A DNA stretch of 6,820 bases from assembly GCA_030592565.1 (NCBI GenBank), contig JAUVIX010000208.1:1-6820 (forward strand). The letters are read 5' to 3'. The translations under genes were made by a program, and so were the position numbers. The notes beneath the pieces are model-generated. The model did not search any database and was not told the origin of the DNA. It worked only from the letters and a program-made list of their open reading frames with translations. This DNA comes from Chlorobiota bacterium (GTDB taxonomy: Bacteria; Bacteroidota; Bacteroidia; Bacteroidales; JAADJA01). This document shows, one piece after another, positions 1 through 6,476 of the stretch (position 1 is the stretch's first letter; the number at the start of each line of letters is the position of its first letter).

Positions 1-194
1 AAAAGTCTATCGATGGGGTTAAAATGTTCAGTTCAAAGAAAACCCTCGAAAAGTATAATTTAGGCACATCGGCCAATATTACCCGAATTAAAAACTCATT
101 GAAAGATAAAGAAATAATTGATGATAAACCTGCAAAAATCGAAATACTTGACCCAATTTATTCAATTTGGTTAAGAGACTATTATTTCCGCTAA
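1..194 (+). CDS. C-terminal end of an AAA/archaeal-type ATPase (partial)
   Basis: An open frame entering from the left edge (first full codon at base 3) gives 63 residues ending ...WLRDYYFR before TAA at 192-194. The stretch KYNLGTSANITRIKNSLKDK followed by EIID, then EILDPIYSIWL, resembles the winged-helix-like C-terminus of the Bacteroidota ATP-binding proteins related to the archaeal ATPase family (Arch_ATPase/AAA). In that family the segment 'LGTSANV.RIK.AL..KEII' precedes 'LDP.Y..WL...Y'. The P-loop and Walker B regions would lie upstream, outside the window, so ATPase activity cannot be checked here. The family's cellular role is not well defined. The gene ends 18 bases before the TatD start, and a promoter-like -7 box sits in that gap, so the two genes may not share a transcript. 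Recognition rests on remembered family sequence and only the tail is visible. Confidence 0.6.
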   Translation, partial: KSIDGVKMFSSKKTLEKYNLGTSANITRIKNSLKDKEIIDDKPAKIEILDPIYSIWLRDYYFR

Positions 195-200
195 TTGTAA

Positions 201-208
201 TACTTTTG
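201..208 (+). promoter_or_regulatory. Bacteroidota -7 box upstream of the tatD-type gene
   Basis: TACTTTTG matches the Bacteroidota -7 consensus TAnnTTTG at every fixed position and ends 4 bases before the ATG at 213. No TTG is found at the expected 19-21 base spacing upstream (positions 177-181 read ACTA-like sequence), so only half of the promoter is visible. If it is active, transcription would start at or within a few bases of the start codon, giving a leaderless or nearly leaderless mRNA. Confidence 0.4.
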
Positions 209-212
209 CGCA

Positions 213-986
213 ATGTTTTTAATTGACACACACACTCATCTCTATCTTGAAGAATTTAACGATGACAGGAAACAGGTTGTAAATAGAGCTATTGAGGATA
301 ATATCCGCTATATGCTTCTTCCAAATATTGATTCTTCATCAACTGGGCCAATGCTGGAACTCAGTAATCAATTCTCTGATAACTGTTTTCCGATGATGGG
401 ACTACATCCTACATCCGTGAAAGAAAATTATGAGGAAGAATTAAAAAAAGTTGAGGATATGCTCAAAAAACAAAAATTCTTCGGAATTGGCGAAACCGGT
501 ATCGACCTCTATTGGGATAAAACTTTCATCGAAGAGCAAAAAAAAGCATTCAGCCATCAGATTGAGCTTGCAAAAAAACACCATCTTCCTATCGTTATCC
601 ATTCCCGCAACTCCTTTGATGAGATATATAAAATACTAATAGAACAAAACAGTGACGACCTAACTGGCGTTTTTCATTGCTTCACAGGAGATTATGATCA
701 AGCACAAAAAATTATCAGGATGGGCTTAAAACTTGGGATAGGCGGTGTTCTAACATTTAAAAACTCCGGATTGGACAAGGTTGTAGCTCAGATTGACCTG
801 AAACATTTGATTCTTGAAACCGACTCCCCATACCTCACCCCCACACCGTTTAGAGGAAAAAGAAATGAAAGCTCCTACATAAAATATGTAGCTGAAAAGC
901 TGGTTGCAATCAAAGGGCTTTCTATAGAGGAGGTGACTGAAATAACAACAAAAAATGCAATAAATCTTTTTAAGCTCCCAAACTGA
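213..986 (+). CDS. tatD: TatD-family metal-dependent hydrolase (DNase)
   Basis: This 257-residue protein has the full TatD/YcfH amidohydrolase-type TIM-barrel layout and normal family length. Visible metal and active-site motifs are the N-terminal HxH (His7, His9, in IDTHTHLY), GLHP with His65, GETGID with Glu94, VIHSR with His130, FHCFTG with His155, and ETDSPYL with Asp204. The RGKRNES segment at 214-220 is also typical. TatD proteins are cytoplasmic, Mg-dependent nucleases reported to have 3'-5' exonuclease or DNA-repair activity; for the YcfH-type relatives, which this one resembles in motif wording, the physiological substrate is unsettled. The start is fixed by the conserved MFLIDTHTH opening. 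The next gene begins one base after the stop, so it is co-transcribed with the asparaginase gene. There is no Shine-Dalgarno sequence, as is usual in this phylum. Confidence 0.93.
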   Translation: MFLIDTHTHLYLEEFNDDRKQVVNRAIEDNIRYMLLPNIDSSSTGPMLELSNQFSDNCFPMMGLHPTSVKENYEEELKKVEDMLKKQKFFGIGETGIDLYWDKTFIEEQKKAFSHQIELAKKHHLPIVIHSRNSFDEIYKILIEQNSDDLTGVFHCFTGDYDQAQKIIRMGLKLGIGGVLTFKNSGLDKVVAQIDLKHLILETDSPYLTPTPFRGKRNESSYIKYVAEKLVAIKGLSIEEVTEITTKNAINLFKLPN

Positions 987-987
987 T

Positions 988-2025
988 ATGGATTCGAAAA
1001 CAAGCATACTTATAATATACACCGGCGGCACAATTGGAATGGTTAAAGATGCAAAAACCGGAGCATTACACCCTTTCCGTTTTGAAAACCTGTTTAAAAT
1101 TATTCCATCGCTGGAATTACTGGATTACGAGATAAACTCATTTTGTTTCGACCCGCTGATGGATTCATCCAATATGAGTCCCGAATTCTGGGCAGAGCTT
1201 GCATCAGTCATTGAAAATAATTATGAATCGTATGATGGCTTTGTAGTTTTACACGGCTCTGATACTATGGCTTATACTGCCTCGGCTTTAAGTTTTATGC
1301 TGCAAAACCTTAATAAGCCGGTAATTCTGACCGGATCACAGCTTCCTCTTGGGATGGTTCGAACCGACGGCAGGGAAAACCTTATAACATCAATTGAAAT
1401 TGCTGCAGCAAAAGAAGATGACACTCCACTGGTTCCTGAAGTATGTGTCTATTTCGAGAATCAGCTTTTCAGGGGAAACCGTACCCATAAATTCAATGCT
1501 GATGATTTCGAAGCATTCCGCTCTCCCAATTATCCGGTACTTGCCGATGCAGGTGTTTACATTAAATATAACAGGAACGCGATCCATAATCCCAATTTCA
1601 AAAAACTAAAAGTCTATAAAAACCTTGACCCTGGAATTGCAATTCTAAAATTATTTCCGGGCATTACCGAAAACACGATCAAATCAATTTTAAACATCAA
1701 AGGTTTGAAAGCCATCATTCTGGAAACCTACGGGGCAGGAAACGCACCAAATTTCGATTGGTTTATAAAATTGCTCAAAAATGCAATTAAAAAAGGTTTA
1801 ATAATAATAAATGTATCGCAATGCGAGAGTGGTTCCGTTGCAATGGGCAAATACGAAACAAGTATCAGACTTAAAGAGATTGGAGTTTTAGGAGGTTTTG
1901 ATATTACAACTGAAGCTGCTGTTGCAAAGCTGATGTATTTGCTGGGAAATTTTTCAGATAAAGAAAAAATTATCAAACTGCTCACCACTTCTGTTGTAGG
2001 AGAGATAACAACTTCAGACGAATAA
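988..2025 (+). CDS. ansA: Type I L-asparaginase, cytoplasmic
   Basis: This 345-residue protein converts L-asparagine to aspartate and ammonia. The N-terminal motif YTGGTIG carries the nucleophilic threonine (Thr12). The second motif HGSDTM at 89-94 has Asp92 and a serine (Ser91) where the E. coli enzymes have threonine. A lysine in RTHKFN (Lys168) matches the third member of the Thr-Asp-Lys set. The C-terminal domain has the LETYGAGNAP segment (about 246-255), SQCESGSV and GGFDITTEAAVAKL, as in AnsA-type enzymes. No signal peptide is present, which agrees with the cytoplasmic type I class rather than periplasmic type II. It begins one base after the TatD-family stop, so the two are translated from one mRNA with no own Shine-Dalgarno visible. 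The Thr-to-Ser change is conservative and should not abolish activity. Some relatives are archaeal GatD-like, but no GatE partner gene is nearby. Confidence 0.93.
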   Translation: MDSKTSILIIYTGGTIGMVKDAKTGALHPFRFENLFKIIPSLELLDYEINSFCFDPLMDSSNMSPEFWAELASVIENNYESYDGFVVLHGSDTMAYTASALSFMLQNLNKPVILTGSQLPLGMVRTDGRENLITSIEIAAAKEDDTPLVPEVCVYFENQLFRGNRTHKFNADDFEAFRSPNYPVLADAGVYIKYNRNAIHNPNFKKLKVYKNLDPGIAILKLFPGITENTIKSILNIKGLKAIILETYGAGNAPNFDWFIKLLKNAIKKGLIIINVSQCESGSVAMGKYETSIRLKEIGVLGGFDITTEAAVAKLMYLLGNFSDKEKIIKLLTTSVVGEITTSDE

Positions 2026-2113
2026 ATGCTTCGAAAATTTGTAAAATAGTGGTATCATAAAAAAACAAAATCTAAAAAAAATAGAATTAATTCTTTCAGG
2101 TTAATTTTTTTTG

Positions 2114-2121
2114 TACTTTAG
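2114..2121 (+). promoter_or_regulatory. Probable promoter of tRNA-Ser (-7 box)
   Basis: TACTTTAG at 2114-2121 fits the Bacteroidota -7 pattern TAnnTTTG at five of six fixed positions. A TTC at 2091-2093 lies 20 bases upstream where TTG is expected. The expected start would be near 2127, about 36 bases before the tRNA. The match is imperfect, but the position just ahead of a tRNA and the C-rich run after it are typical of tRNA promoters in this phylum. Confidence 0.45.
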
Positions 2122-2162
2122 CCCCCTCGTTTTGAGAGAGATTTTTGTACTGGTACATATTG

Positions 2163-2250
2163 GGAGAGATGACCGAGTGGTTTAAGGTGCACGCCTGGAA
2201 AGCGTGTGTACGCCAAAAGTGTACCGAGGGTTCGAATCCCTCTCTCTCCG
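2163..2250 (+). tRNA. tRNA-Ser (anticodon GGA)
   Basis: An 88-base class II tRNA. The acceptor stem GGAGAGA (2163-2169) pairs perfectly with TCTCTCC (2243-2249), with discriminator G2250. The anticodon stem CACGC/GCGTG encloses loop CTGGAAA with anticodon GGA at 2197-2199. A long variable arm built on GTAC/GTAC (2208-2211 and 2221-2224) is diagnostic for serine. The T arm GAGGG-TTCGAAT-CCCTC is perfect. No CCA is encoded; the next bases are CTG. It reads UCC/UCU codons. No terminator is visible between it and exbB 68 bases downstream, so transcription may continue into that operon. Confidence 0.97.
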
Positions 2251-2318
2251 CTGAATTGACAATAAATTGAGAAAAATTAAGTTAAATAATAAACATTACA
2301 AATCAATACAAATTAACT

Positions 2319-3152
2319 ATGAAACGATTAATTGCTTTTATCGCGTTGGCAACTATGCTGACTTTTGGTGTTAACAAAGTAATCATTGCACAAGATGTTC
2401 AGGAAGAAACAACAGTAGAACAAACAGATTCAACTGCTATTTCTGATGATGAAGTTGCAACAATGGAAACTGAGTCAATGGAAACTGCAATGGAAACAGA
2501 ATCGGATGCTCCTCAATCATTCCACCAGGTTTTAAAGGAACAATTTATCCAGGGTGGTGCCGGATTTATGGGTATTGTTCTCGTTGTCCTTATTATTGGT
2601 CTTGCATTGGTAATTGAAAGAATCATTTATCTGAATCTTTCAACAACTAACACCCAAAAATTACTTAATAAAGTTGAAACTGCGCTTGAGAATGAAGGTG
2701 TTGACTCTGCCAAAGAGGTTTGTAAAAATACAAGAGGGCCGGTTGCAGGAATTTTTGTCCAGGGGCTGGACAGATACAGTGAAGGAATTGATGTTGTTGA
2801 GAAATCAATCATCGCCTATGGTGGTGTCTTGATGGGACGACTTGAAAAAGGTCTTAGCTGGATATCATTATTCATTGCCCTTGCTCCTATGCTTGGATTT
2901 ATGGGTACTGTAATCGGGATGATTAAGGCTTTCGAAAATATCGAAGCAGTGGGTGACATTTCTCCAACCGTTGTTGCCAGTGGTATTAAAGTTGCTCTTT
3001 TAACAACTGTTTTCGGTTTGATTGTTGCGATTATCCTTCAGGTTTTTTACAACTACCTGGTTTCGAAAATTGACAGTCTGGTAAATGATATGGAAGATAG
3101 TTCAATTACTTTTGTTGACCTTCTTACAAAATATGATCAAAAAAATAAATAG
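2319..3152 (+). CDS. exbB: ExbB/TolQ/MotA-family proton channel subunit
   Basis: This 277-residue inner-membrane protein would form the pentameric ring that, with ExbD, conducts protons to energise TonB-dependent outer-membrane transport. Residues 1-25 look like a signal peptide (MKRLIAFIALATMLTFG...IIAQ), followed by an acidic, Thr/Met-rich linker (about 26-66). Membrane segment 1 is at about 82-105, a cytoplasmic domain at 106-177, and segments 2 and 3 at about 180-203 and 218-246. The family signature APMLGFMGTVIGMIKAF (189-205) is clear, as is SGIKVALLTTVFGL (221-234), whose Thr230 aligns with Thr181 of E. coli ExbB. The conserved glutamate of that helix (E. coli Glu176) is Val225 here, next to Lys224. 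The N-out start agrees with a signal sequence. No Shine-Dalgarno is seen. It is the first gene of the exbB-exbD operon; TolQ-like use is also possible. Confidence 0.93.
   Translation: MKRLIAFIALATMLTFGVNKVIIAQDVQEETTVEQTDSTAISDDEVATMETESMETAMETESDAPQSFHQVLKEQFIQGGAGFMGIVLVVLIIGLALVIERIIYLNLSTTNTQKLLNKVETALENEGVDSAKEVCKNTRGPVAGIFVQGLDRYSEGIDVVEKSIIAYGGVLMGRLEKGLSWISLFIALAPMLGFMGTVIGMIKAFENIEAVGDISPTVVASGIKVALLTTVFGLIVAIILQVFYNYLVSKIDSLVNDMEDSSITFVDLLTKYDQKNK
2462..2503 (+). repeat. Short in-frame repeat AATGGAAAC, three copies
   Basis: AATGGAAAC occurs at 2462-2470, 2477-2485 and 2489-2497, spaced 15 and 12 bases, all in the exbB frame. It encodes the Met-Glu-Thr units of the acidic linker (METES, META, METES, about residues 49-62). 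It probably arose by slippage and can change in unit number without breaking the frame. Confidence 0.7.
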
Positions 3153-3154
3153 TT

Positions 3155-3592
3155 ATGGACAAAATAATTCTTAATATATTTAAGGCTATCTCCCTTATCC
3201 TTATTGCCCTTGCTGTTATTTTTCAGTCAATAGTACTATATCAGGGAGATAATGCTGTTGCAAGCACCAGCGTGATTGACAATTACATTACAGCGAGTTT
3301 TGTTGCTCTGGCATTTGCTGCCTTTCTTGCTATAATTTTCCCAATAATTTTCATTGGGCAAAATCCTAAAAATGCAATTAAAATTGCAATTGTATTAGCC
3401 GGTTTTGTTATAATCGGATTCATCTGCTATTCAATAGCAGGAAACTCGTTTAATAATATCAGGCTTGAAGAGTTAAAAACTACGGCTAACATTTCAAAGA
3501 TGGTTGGTGCCGGACTATATTTTACATATTTTATTGGCGGCTCAGCTGTTCTGGCTGTTATAGTTTCCGGTTTATCTGGCTTATTTAAATAA
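3155..3592 (+). CDS. Four-helix membrane protein of unknown function in the exbB-exbD operon
   Basis: No characterised family is recognised. The 145-residue product is very hydrophobic with four likely membrane segments at about 10-29, 44-68, 75-95 and 118-142. Between segments 1 and 2 is a polar loop (about 30-43), and between 3 and 4 a longer loop with NSFNNIRLEELKTTANISKM. There is no signal peptide, catalytic motif or ExbB signature. It starts two bases after the exbB stop and ends 13 bases before the first exbD gene, so it belongs to the same transcript. From memory, a small hydrophobic protein of unknown function occupies this place in the exbB-exbD-exbD clusters of many Bacteroidota. 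An accessory role in assembly or stability of the channel is a reasonable inference, not something the sequence shows. The real-gene call rests on codon structure, tight spacing and a coherent membrane topology. Confidence 0.85.
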   Translation: MDKIILNIFKAISLILIALAVIFQSIVLYQGDNAVASTSVIDNYITASFVALAFAAFLAIIFPIIFIGQNPKNAIKIAIVLAGFVIIGFICYSIAGNSFNNIRLEELKTTANISKMVGAGLYFTYFIGGSAVLAVIVSGLSGLFK

Positions 3593-3594
3593 AA

Positions 3595-3600
3595 AGGAGG
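3595..3600 (+). promoter_or_regulatory. Shine-Dalgarno of the first exbD gene
   Basis: A full AGGAGG lies 5 bases before the ATG at 3606. This supports that start and is unusual here, because the other genes in this window lack such a site. Confidence 0.75.
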
Positions 3601-3605
3601 GAATT

Positions 3606-4202
3606 ATGGCGAAAAAAGTAAATGAAATAAATGCAGGCTCGATGGCTGACATTGCTTTCCTGTTGTTGATATTCTTCCTTGTAACTACAACGATGGATGT
3701 TGATACTGGTATTTCAAGGAAGCTTCCGCCACCTCCTCCGAAAGATCAGGAAGATATTAAAGTAAAAGAGCGTAACGTTCTAAAAGTTCTGGTCAGTAAG
3801 AGTGATCGATTGATGGTTAATAATAAACCTGATGATGTTTCAAATCTCAGGTATGAGGTCAAGGAATTTCTTAGAAATACAGATATTCATAATCCAATCA
3901 GTCCTGAAGACAAACCGGAAAAGAAAAAGAAATCGATTAATCTTCCATTACTAGGTGGCGAGGTATGGCCTTCAAATGGGGTTATCTCTTTAAAAAATGA
4001 CAGAGGCACATCATATGACATGTATATTCAGGTTCAAAATGAACTGGCTGCAGCGATCAGGGAACTTAGAGATGAGCTTACACAACAATATTTCGGGATG
4101 AGGTTTAAACAGCTTACTGATAATAATAAAATTAAAGCTATCCAAAAAGCAATTCCGATAGCAATTTCTGAAGCTGAACCGGCAGAAATAGGAGGAAATT
4201 AA
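3606..4202 (+). CDS. exbD: ExbD/TolR-family biopolymer transport subunit, long form
   Basis: This 198-residue protein has the ExbD plan of a short cytoplasmic N-terminus, one membrane helix and a periplasmic domain. The helix begins with MADIAFLLLIFFLVTTT (13-29), and Asp15 matches the proton-carrying aspartate (Asp25 of E. coli ExbD). A proline run follows (LPPPPPK, 40-46), then the periplasmic domain starting near KERNVLKVLV with NNKP. Residues about 95-125 form an extra linker with a lysine cluster (KPEKKKKS) not found in the short E. coli ExbD, and the C-terminal part (about 140-180) is predicted helical. It would sit inside the ExbB ring and pass the proton-motive force to a TonB-type partner. 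The start follows a strong AGGAGG, and the second exbD begins one base after its stop. Confidence 0.92.
   Translation: MAKKVNEINAGSMADIAFLLLIFFLVTTTMDVDTGISRKLPPPPPKDQEDIKVKERNVLKVLVSKSDRLMVNNKPDDVSNLRYEVKEFLRNTDIHNPISPEDKPEKKKKSINLPLLGGEVWPSNGVISLKNDRGTSYDMYIQVQNELAAAIRELRDELTQQYFGMRFKQLTDNNKIKAIQKAIPIAISEAEPAEIGGN
4190..4195 (+). promoter_or_regulatory. Shine-Dalgarno of the second exbD gene
   Basis: AGGAGG lies 8 bases before the ATG at 4204, inside the last codons of the preceding exbD gene (encoding the final Gly-Gly-Asn region). It confirms the start of the second gene and suggests independent ribosome loading in addition to coupling across the one-base gap. Confidence 0.75.
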
Positions 4203-4203
4203 T

Positions 4204-4668
4204 ATGGCAAAATTTAAGAAAAAAGGAGGGAAAGCAACACCAGGTATTTCAACTTCATCATTACCTGATATTATCTTTATGTTACTATTCTTTTTTATGG
4301 TTACTACAACTATGAGAGAATCTACACTTTTGGTTCAGATAAAACCACCTCAGGCAACTGAGGTTCAAAAATTGGAGAAGAAATCCCTCGTAAGTTTTAT
4401 TTTTATTGGTCCTCCGTTAAAAAAGCAGTTCGGTACCGAATCAAGAATTCAGTTAAACGACAGTTTTGCTACTGTTAAGGATATACCTGAGTTTATTGAA
4501 TCAGAAAGAGAAGCTCGTGACGAAGCTGACAGAAAATTACTTACTACTTCTCTTAAAGTTGACAAAGAGACAAAAATGGGAGTCGTAACAGATGTGAAAC
4601 AGCAACTACGTGAAATAGGTGCATTTAAAATTAACTACTCTACAGCAAAGAAACTTGCTAATAAATAG
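4204..4668 (+). CDS. exbD: ExbD/TolR-family biopolymer transport subunit, short form
   Basis: This second, clearly different ExbD homologue has 154 residues. The cytoplasmic N-terminus is lysine-rich (MAKFKKKGGK). The membrane helix starts at LPDIIFMLLFFFMVTTTM (20-37), with Asp22 as the expected proton carrier, preceded by the proline common in this family. The periplasmic part (about 45-154) has KKSLVSFIFIG and a C-terminal region ending VKQQLREIGAFKINYSTAKK, in the usual ExbD position for a 'gAlkInYat'-like end. Two non-identical ExbD proteins beside one ExbB suggest either a mixed ExbD dimer in the channel or alternative partners; both are inference. The gene is the last of the operon. 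Its stop is followed within 15 bases by a very strong hairpin terminator. Confidence 0.92.
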   Translation: MAKFKKKGGKATPGISTSSLPDIIFMLLFFFMVTTTMRESTLLVQIKPPQATEVQKLEKKSLVSFIFIGPPLKKQFGTESRIQLNDSFATVKDIPEFIESEREARDEADRKLLTTSLKVDKETKMGVVTDVKQQLREIGAFKINYSTAKKLANK

Positions 4669-4681
4669 TTTTTTCATAGTT

Positions 4682-4729
4682 AAGATCAAAAAAAGGAAAT
4701 ACCGTATAGTATTTCCTTTTTTTGATCTT
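4682..4729. terminator. Perfect 21-bp hairpin, likely bidirectional terminator
   Basis: The arms 4682-4702 and 4709-4729 are exact reverse complements (21 bp), with a 6-base loop CGTATA. The core GGAAATAC/GTATTTCC is flanked by A7 on the left and T7 on the right, so the RNA has a stem followed by a U tract when read from either strand. On the plus strand it ends the exbB-exbD operon, 13 bases after the stop. On the minus strand it lies about 110 bases beyond the end of the CPBP protease gene. Confidence 0.9.
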
Positions 4730-4840
4730 GAGAAAAGCGAACCTATCAGCCCATTGTAGTGTAAAGCAATAATCCACATATTTACAAAACAGTAGATACA
4801 TCCTTTACAGAGTGACAATCAACAGCGCAGTACAAGAAAT

Positions 4841-5773
4841 TCATTCATTGATCTTTTTCTTCGTCAATAGGTTCAGATAGGTCAATAACATTATGGTACT
4901 AACCAGGCTACCAATTAATACAATGGTGTTCGTAGATGTTCCGATTGTATCAATATCCATTTCTATCACACCAGTGTTGTAAAGATAATAAGCTACAACA
5001 GTCAATCCGTTAAACAGAAAGTGGAGAATAACCGTTACCCATGCACCTGTCCATAGAAATATATATCCGAACATTATCCCGAGAAACAGCCGTGGAAAAA
5101 AACCGTAAAACTGAAAATGTATTGCACTAAACAAAATTGCCGACAGGATAACAGACAGATGAACATTTTGTGACCAGTCATTAAAAATGCGCAGGATAAC
5201 ACCGCGAAACAGAAACTCCTCTCCCACTGCTGCCAATAGTGCAATAATAATAAGATTTATTACTAATCCTCCAACTGTATTAACATTGAGAAATGAATCT
5301 GTTAGCGCCTTTGCTCTATCTTCCGATTCACGCATCCATTGCTCAACCCCACTTAACGACTCAGGCAGCCTCATCTGCTCATTTGCTTCTACCAGCCAGT
5401 TAATGGCAGGTATTGAAGCAGCAATAATAAAAACCGAAATTATAAGATAATTAATTTTTATTCCCCCTCTTAGCCTCAAATAACCGGAAACATCCCTATT
5501 TTCAAGCTGAGCATAAAACAATGCAGGCAAAATAAAGACTCCAATCTGATTAACAACTTGAAAATACTTGAGGATTGCAATTGTTCGGGGATCAGACAGG
5601 TCATTAAGTGCGGTCATATCCCTGAATATCCCAAAACCAAAAATCGGTATTGCTAAGACAACTCCAAATGCAGTTGACAACACCAAAAAAATAGCAACCA
5701 ATAAGGTTAGAATTAATAGCTTAATACCAACCGGTTTATTCTTTATCTCTGGAAAGAATGAGAAAAACTGCAT
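4841..5773 (-). CDS. CPBP-family intramembrane metalloprotease (CAAX/Abi type)
   Basis: This 310-residue, multi-helix membrane protein has about eight hydrophobic segments. The three CPBP (Abi, Rce1-like) motifs are present in order: EEFLFRG at 185-191, with the paired glutamates 185-186 and Arg190; FSAIH at 215-219, with His219; and HFLFN at 251-255, with His251 and Asn255. These residues form the glutamate-type active site of Rce1-like proteases. Bacterial members are linked to peptide or bacteriocin maturation and self-immunity, but the substrate of this one cannot be inferred, and no small peptide gene is visible nearby. A long non-membrane loop (about 125-165) between early helices is charged and probably faces the periplasm. 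It starts 7 bases after the HAD gene's stop on the same strand, so the two are co-transcribed. No Shine-Dalgarno is visible. Confidence 0.9.
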   Translation of the reverse strand: MQFFSFFPEIKNKPVGIKLLILTLLVAIFLVLSTAFGVVLAIPIFGFGIFRDMTALNDLSDPRTIAILKYFQVVNQIGVFILPALFYAQLENRDVSGYLRLRGGIKINYLIISVFIIAASIPAINWLVEANEQMRLPESLSGVEQWMRESEDRAKALTDSFLNVNTVGGLVINLIIIALLAAVGEEFLFRGVILRIFNDWSQNVHLSVILSAILFSAIHFQFYGFFPRLFLGIMFGYIFLWTGAWVTVILHFLFNGLTVVAYYLYNTGVIEMDIDTIGTSTNTIVLIGSLVSTIMLLTYLNLLTKKKINE

Positions 5774-5780
5774 ACACTTA

Positions 5781-6443
5781 TTATAATATTTTGTGGCTAA
5801 AAGTAAGTCTTTTCAATTTATCTACATCAAAAATACTAAATATATCATTTTTTGCTGTAATGTGAAAGACCTGATAACCCACTGCAATTGCCGCTTCAAT
5901 ATTCTGTTCGGAATCATCAACAAAAAGCGTTTCTCCTGGTATAATTTTGCTATCACTTGCTATATATTCATAAACCTCTTTGTCTGGCTTTCGTTTACCA
6001 ATCATAAACGACCAGTATGTTTTTCTGAACAGCGAGTTAAAATCAAATCCAAATTCCGTCTCAAACTTTGAAATGTAATAATTATAATGTATAATGTTTG
6101 TGTTGCTTAACAGGTACAAATTATAATTACCAGAAATCTTTTTAAGAAGCTCAATCCTGGCAGTAGGATAATCACCAATTATTTCATTCCAGGTTTTATC
6201 AAGTATTTTGTCACTTACATTCAAACCAGAAATTTTTCGTAGTTCTGTCCTGAATTTGTCAGGCTCAATTAACCCCTTTTCAAGGTTTATAAACAGATTA
6301 TTCTGTATAGCCTTTGAATATAGTTCATCAAAATTATCAACTCCAAGATGGGAAAAGGCTCTTTCAACCCGCTGATGGTCAATGTTTATAATAACACCAC
6401 CAAAATCAAACAAAATATTTTTTATTGTATTCTTCTTCTTCAT
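5781..6443 (-). CDS. HAD-superfamily phosphatase (YihX-like subfamily)
   Basis: This 220-residue cytoplasmic hydrolase has the four HAD motifs. Motif I is FDFGGVI with nucleophile Asp13, motif II LLSNTN with Ser113, motif III KRKPD with Lys152, and motif IV LFVDDSEQN with Asp176 and Asp177 for Mg binding. A helical cap lies between motifs I and II (about residues 20-100). Motif I reads DFGG instead of the usual DxD, so the general-acid aspartate is glycine (residue 15). The same kind of replacement (Asn or Gly) occurs in the YihX-like sugar-phosphate phosphatases, so activity is likely on a good leaving group such as a sugar 1-phosphate, but the substrate is not known. The start at 6443 gives the normal short lead before motif I. 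It is first in an operon with the CPBP protease and has a promoter at 6491-6521. Confidence 0.9.
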   Translation of the reverse strand: MKKKNTIKNILFDFGGVIINIDHQRVERAFSHLGVDNFDELYSKAIQNNLFINLEKGLIEPDKFRTELRKISGLNVSDKILDKTWNEIIGDYPTARIELLKKISGNYNLYLLSNTNIIHYNYYISKFETEFGFDFNSLFRKTYWSFMIGKRKPDKEVYEYIASDSKIIPGETLFVDDSEQNIEAAIAVGYQVFHITAKNDIFSIFDVDKLKRLTFSHKIL

Positions 6444-6476
6444 AAATATATTTTTAAAAAAATCTTCAAATTGTGC

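Noticed and set aside
1390..1609. Open frames on both strands inside the asparaginase gene
   Set aside because: The asparaginase frame is continuous with conserved catalytic motifs on both sides; the others have no family resemblance.
2070..2112. A-run and T-run inverted repeat as terminator of the asparaginase gene
   Set aside because: Pairing is only A-T, the loop contains its own palindrome GAATTAATTC, and there is no GC core. It is ordinary AT-rich spacer with the tRNA promoter at its end.
2256..2288. TTGACA followed by TAAATA as a sigma-70 type promoter for exbB
   Set aside because: Spacing is 21 bases, and the main sigma factor of Bacteroidota uses a different consensus. TTGACA here is likely chance.
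4606..4818. Minus-strand open frame of 70 codons over the exbD end and terminator
   Set aside because: It runs through the perfect terminator hairpin and the antisense of the exbD end, and its product is low-complexity with no recognisable domain.
5187..5786. Plus-strand open frames opposite the CPBP protease gene
   Set aside because: They are antisense shadows; the minus-strand frame has all three CPBP motifs and a coherent membrane topology.
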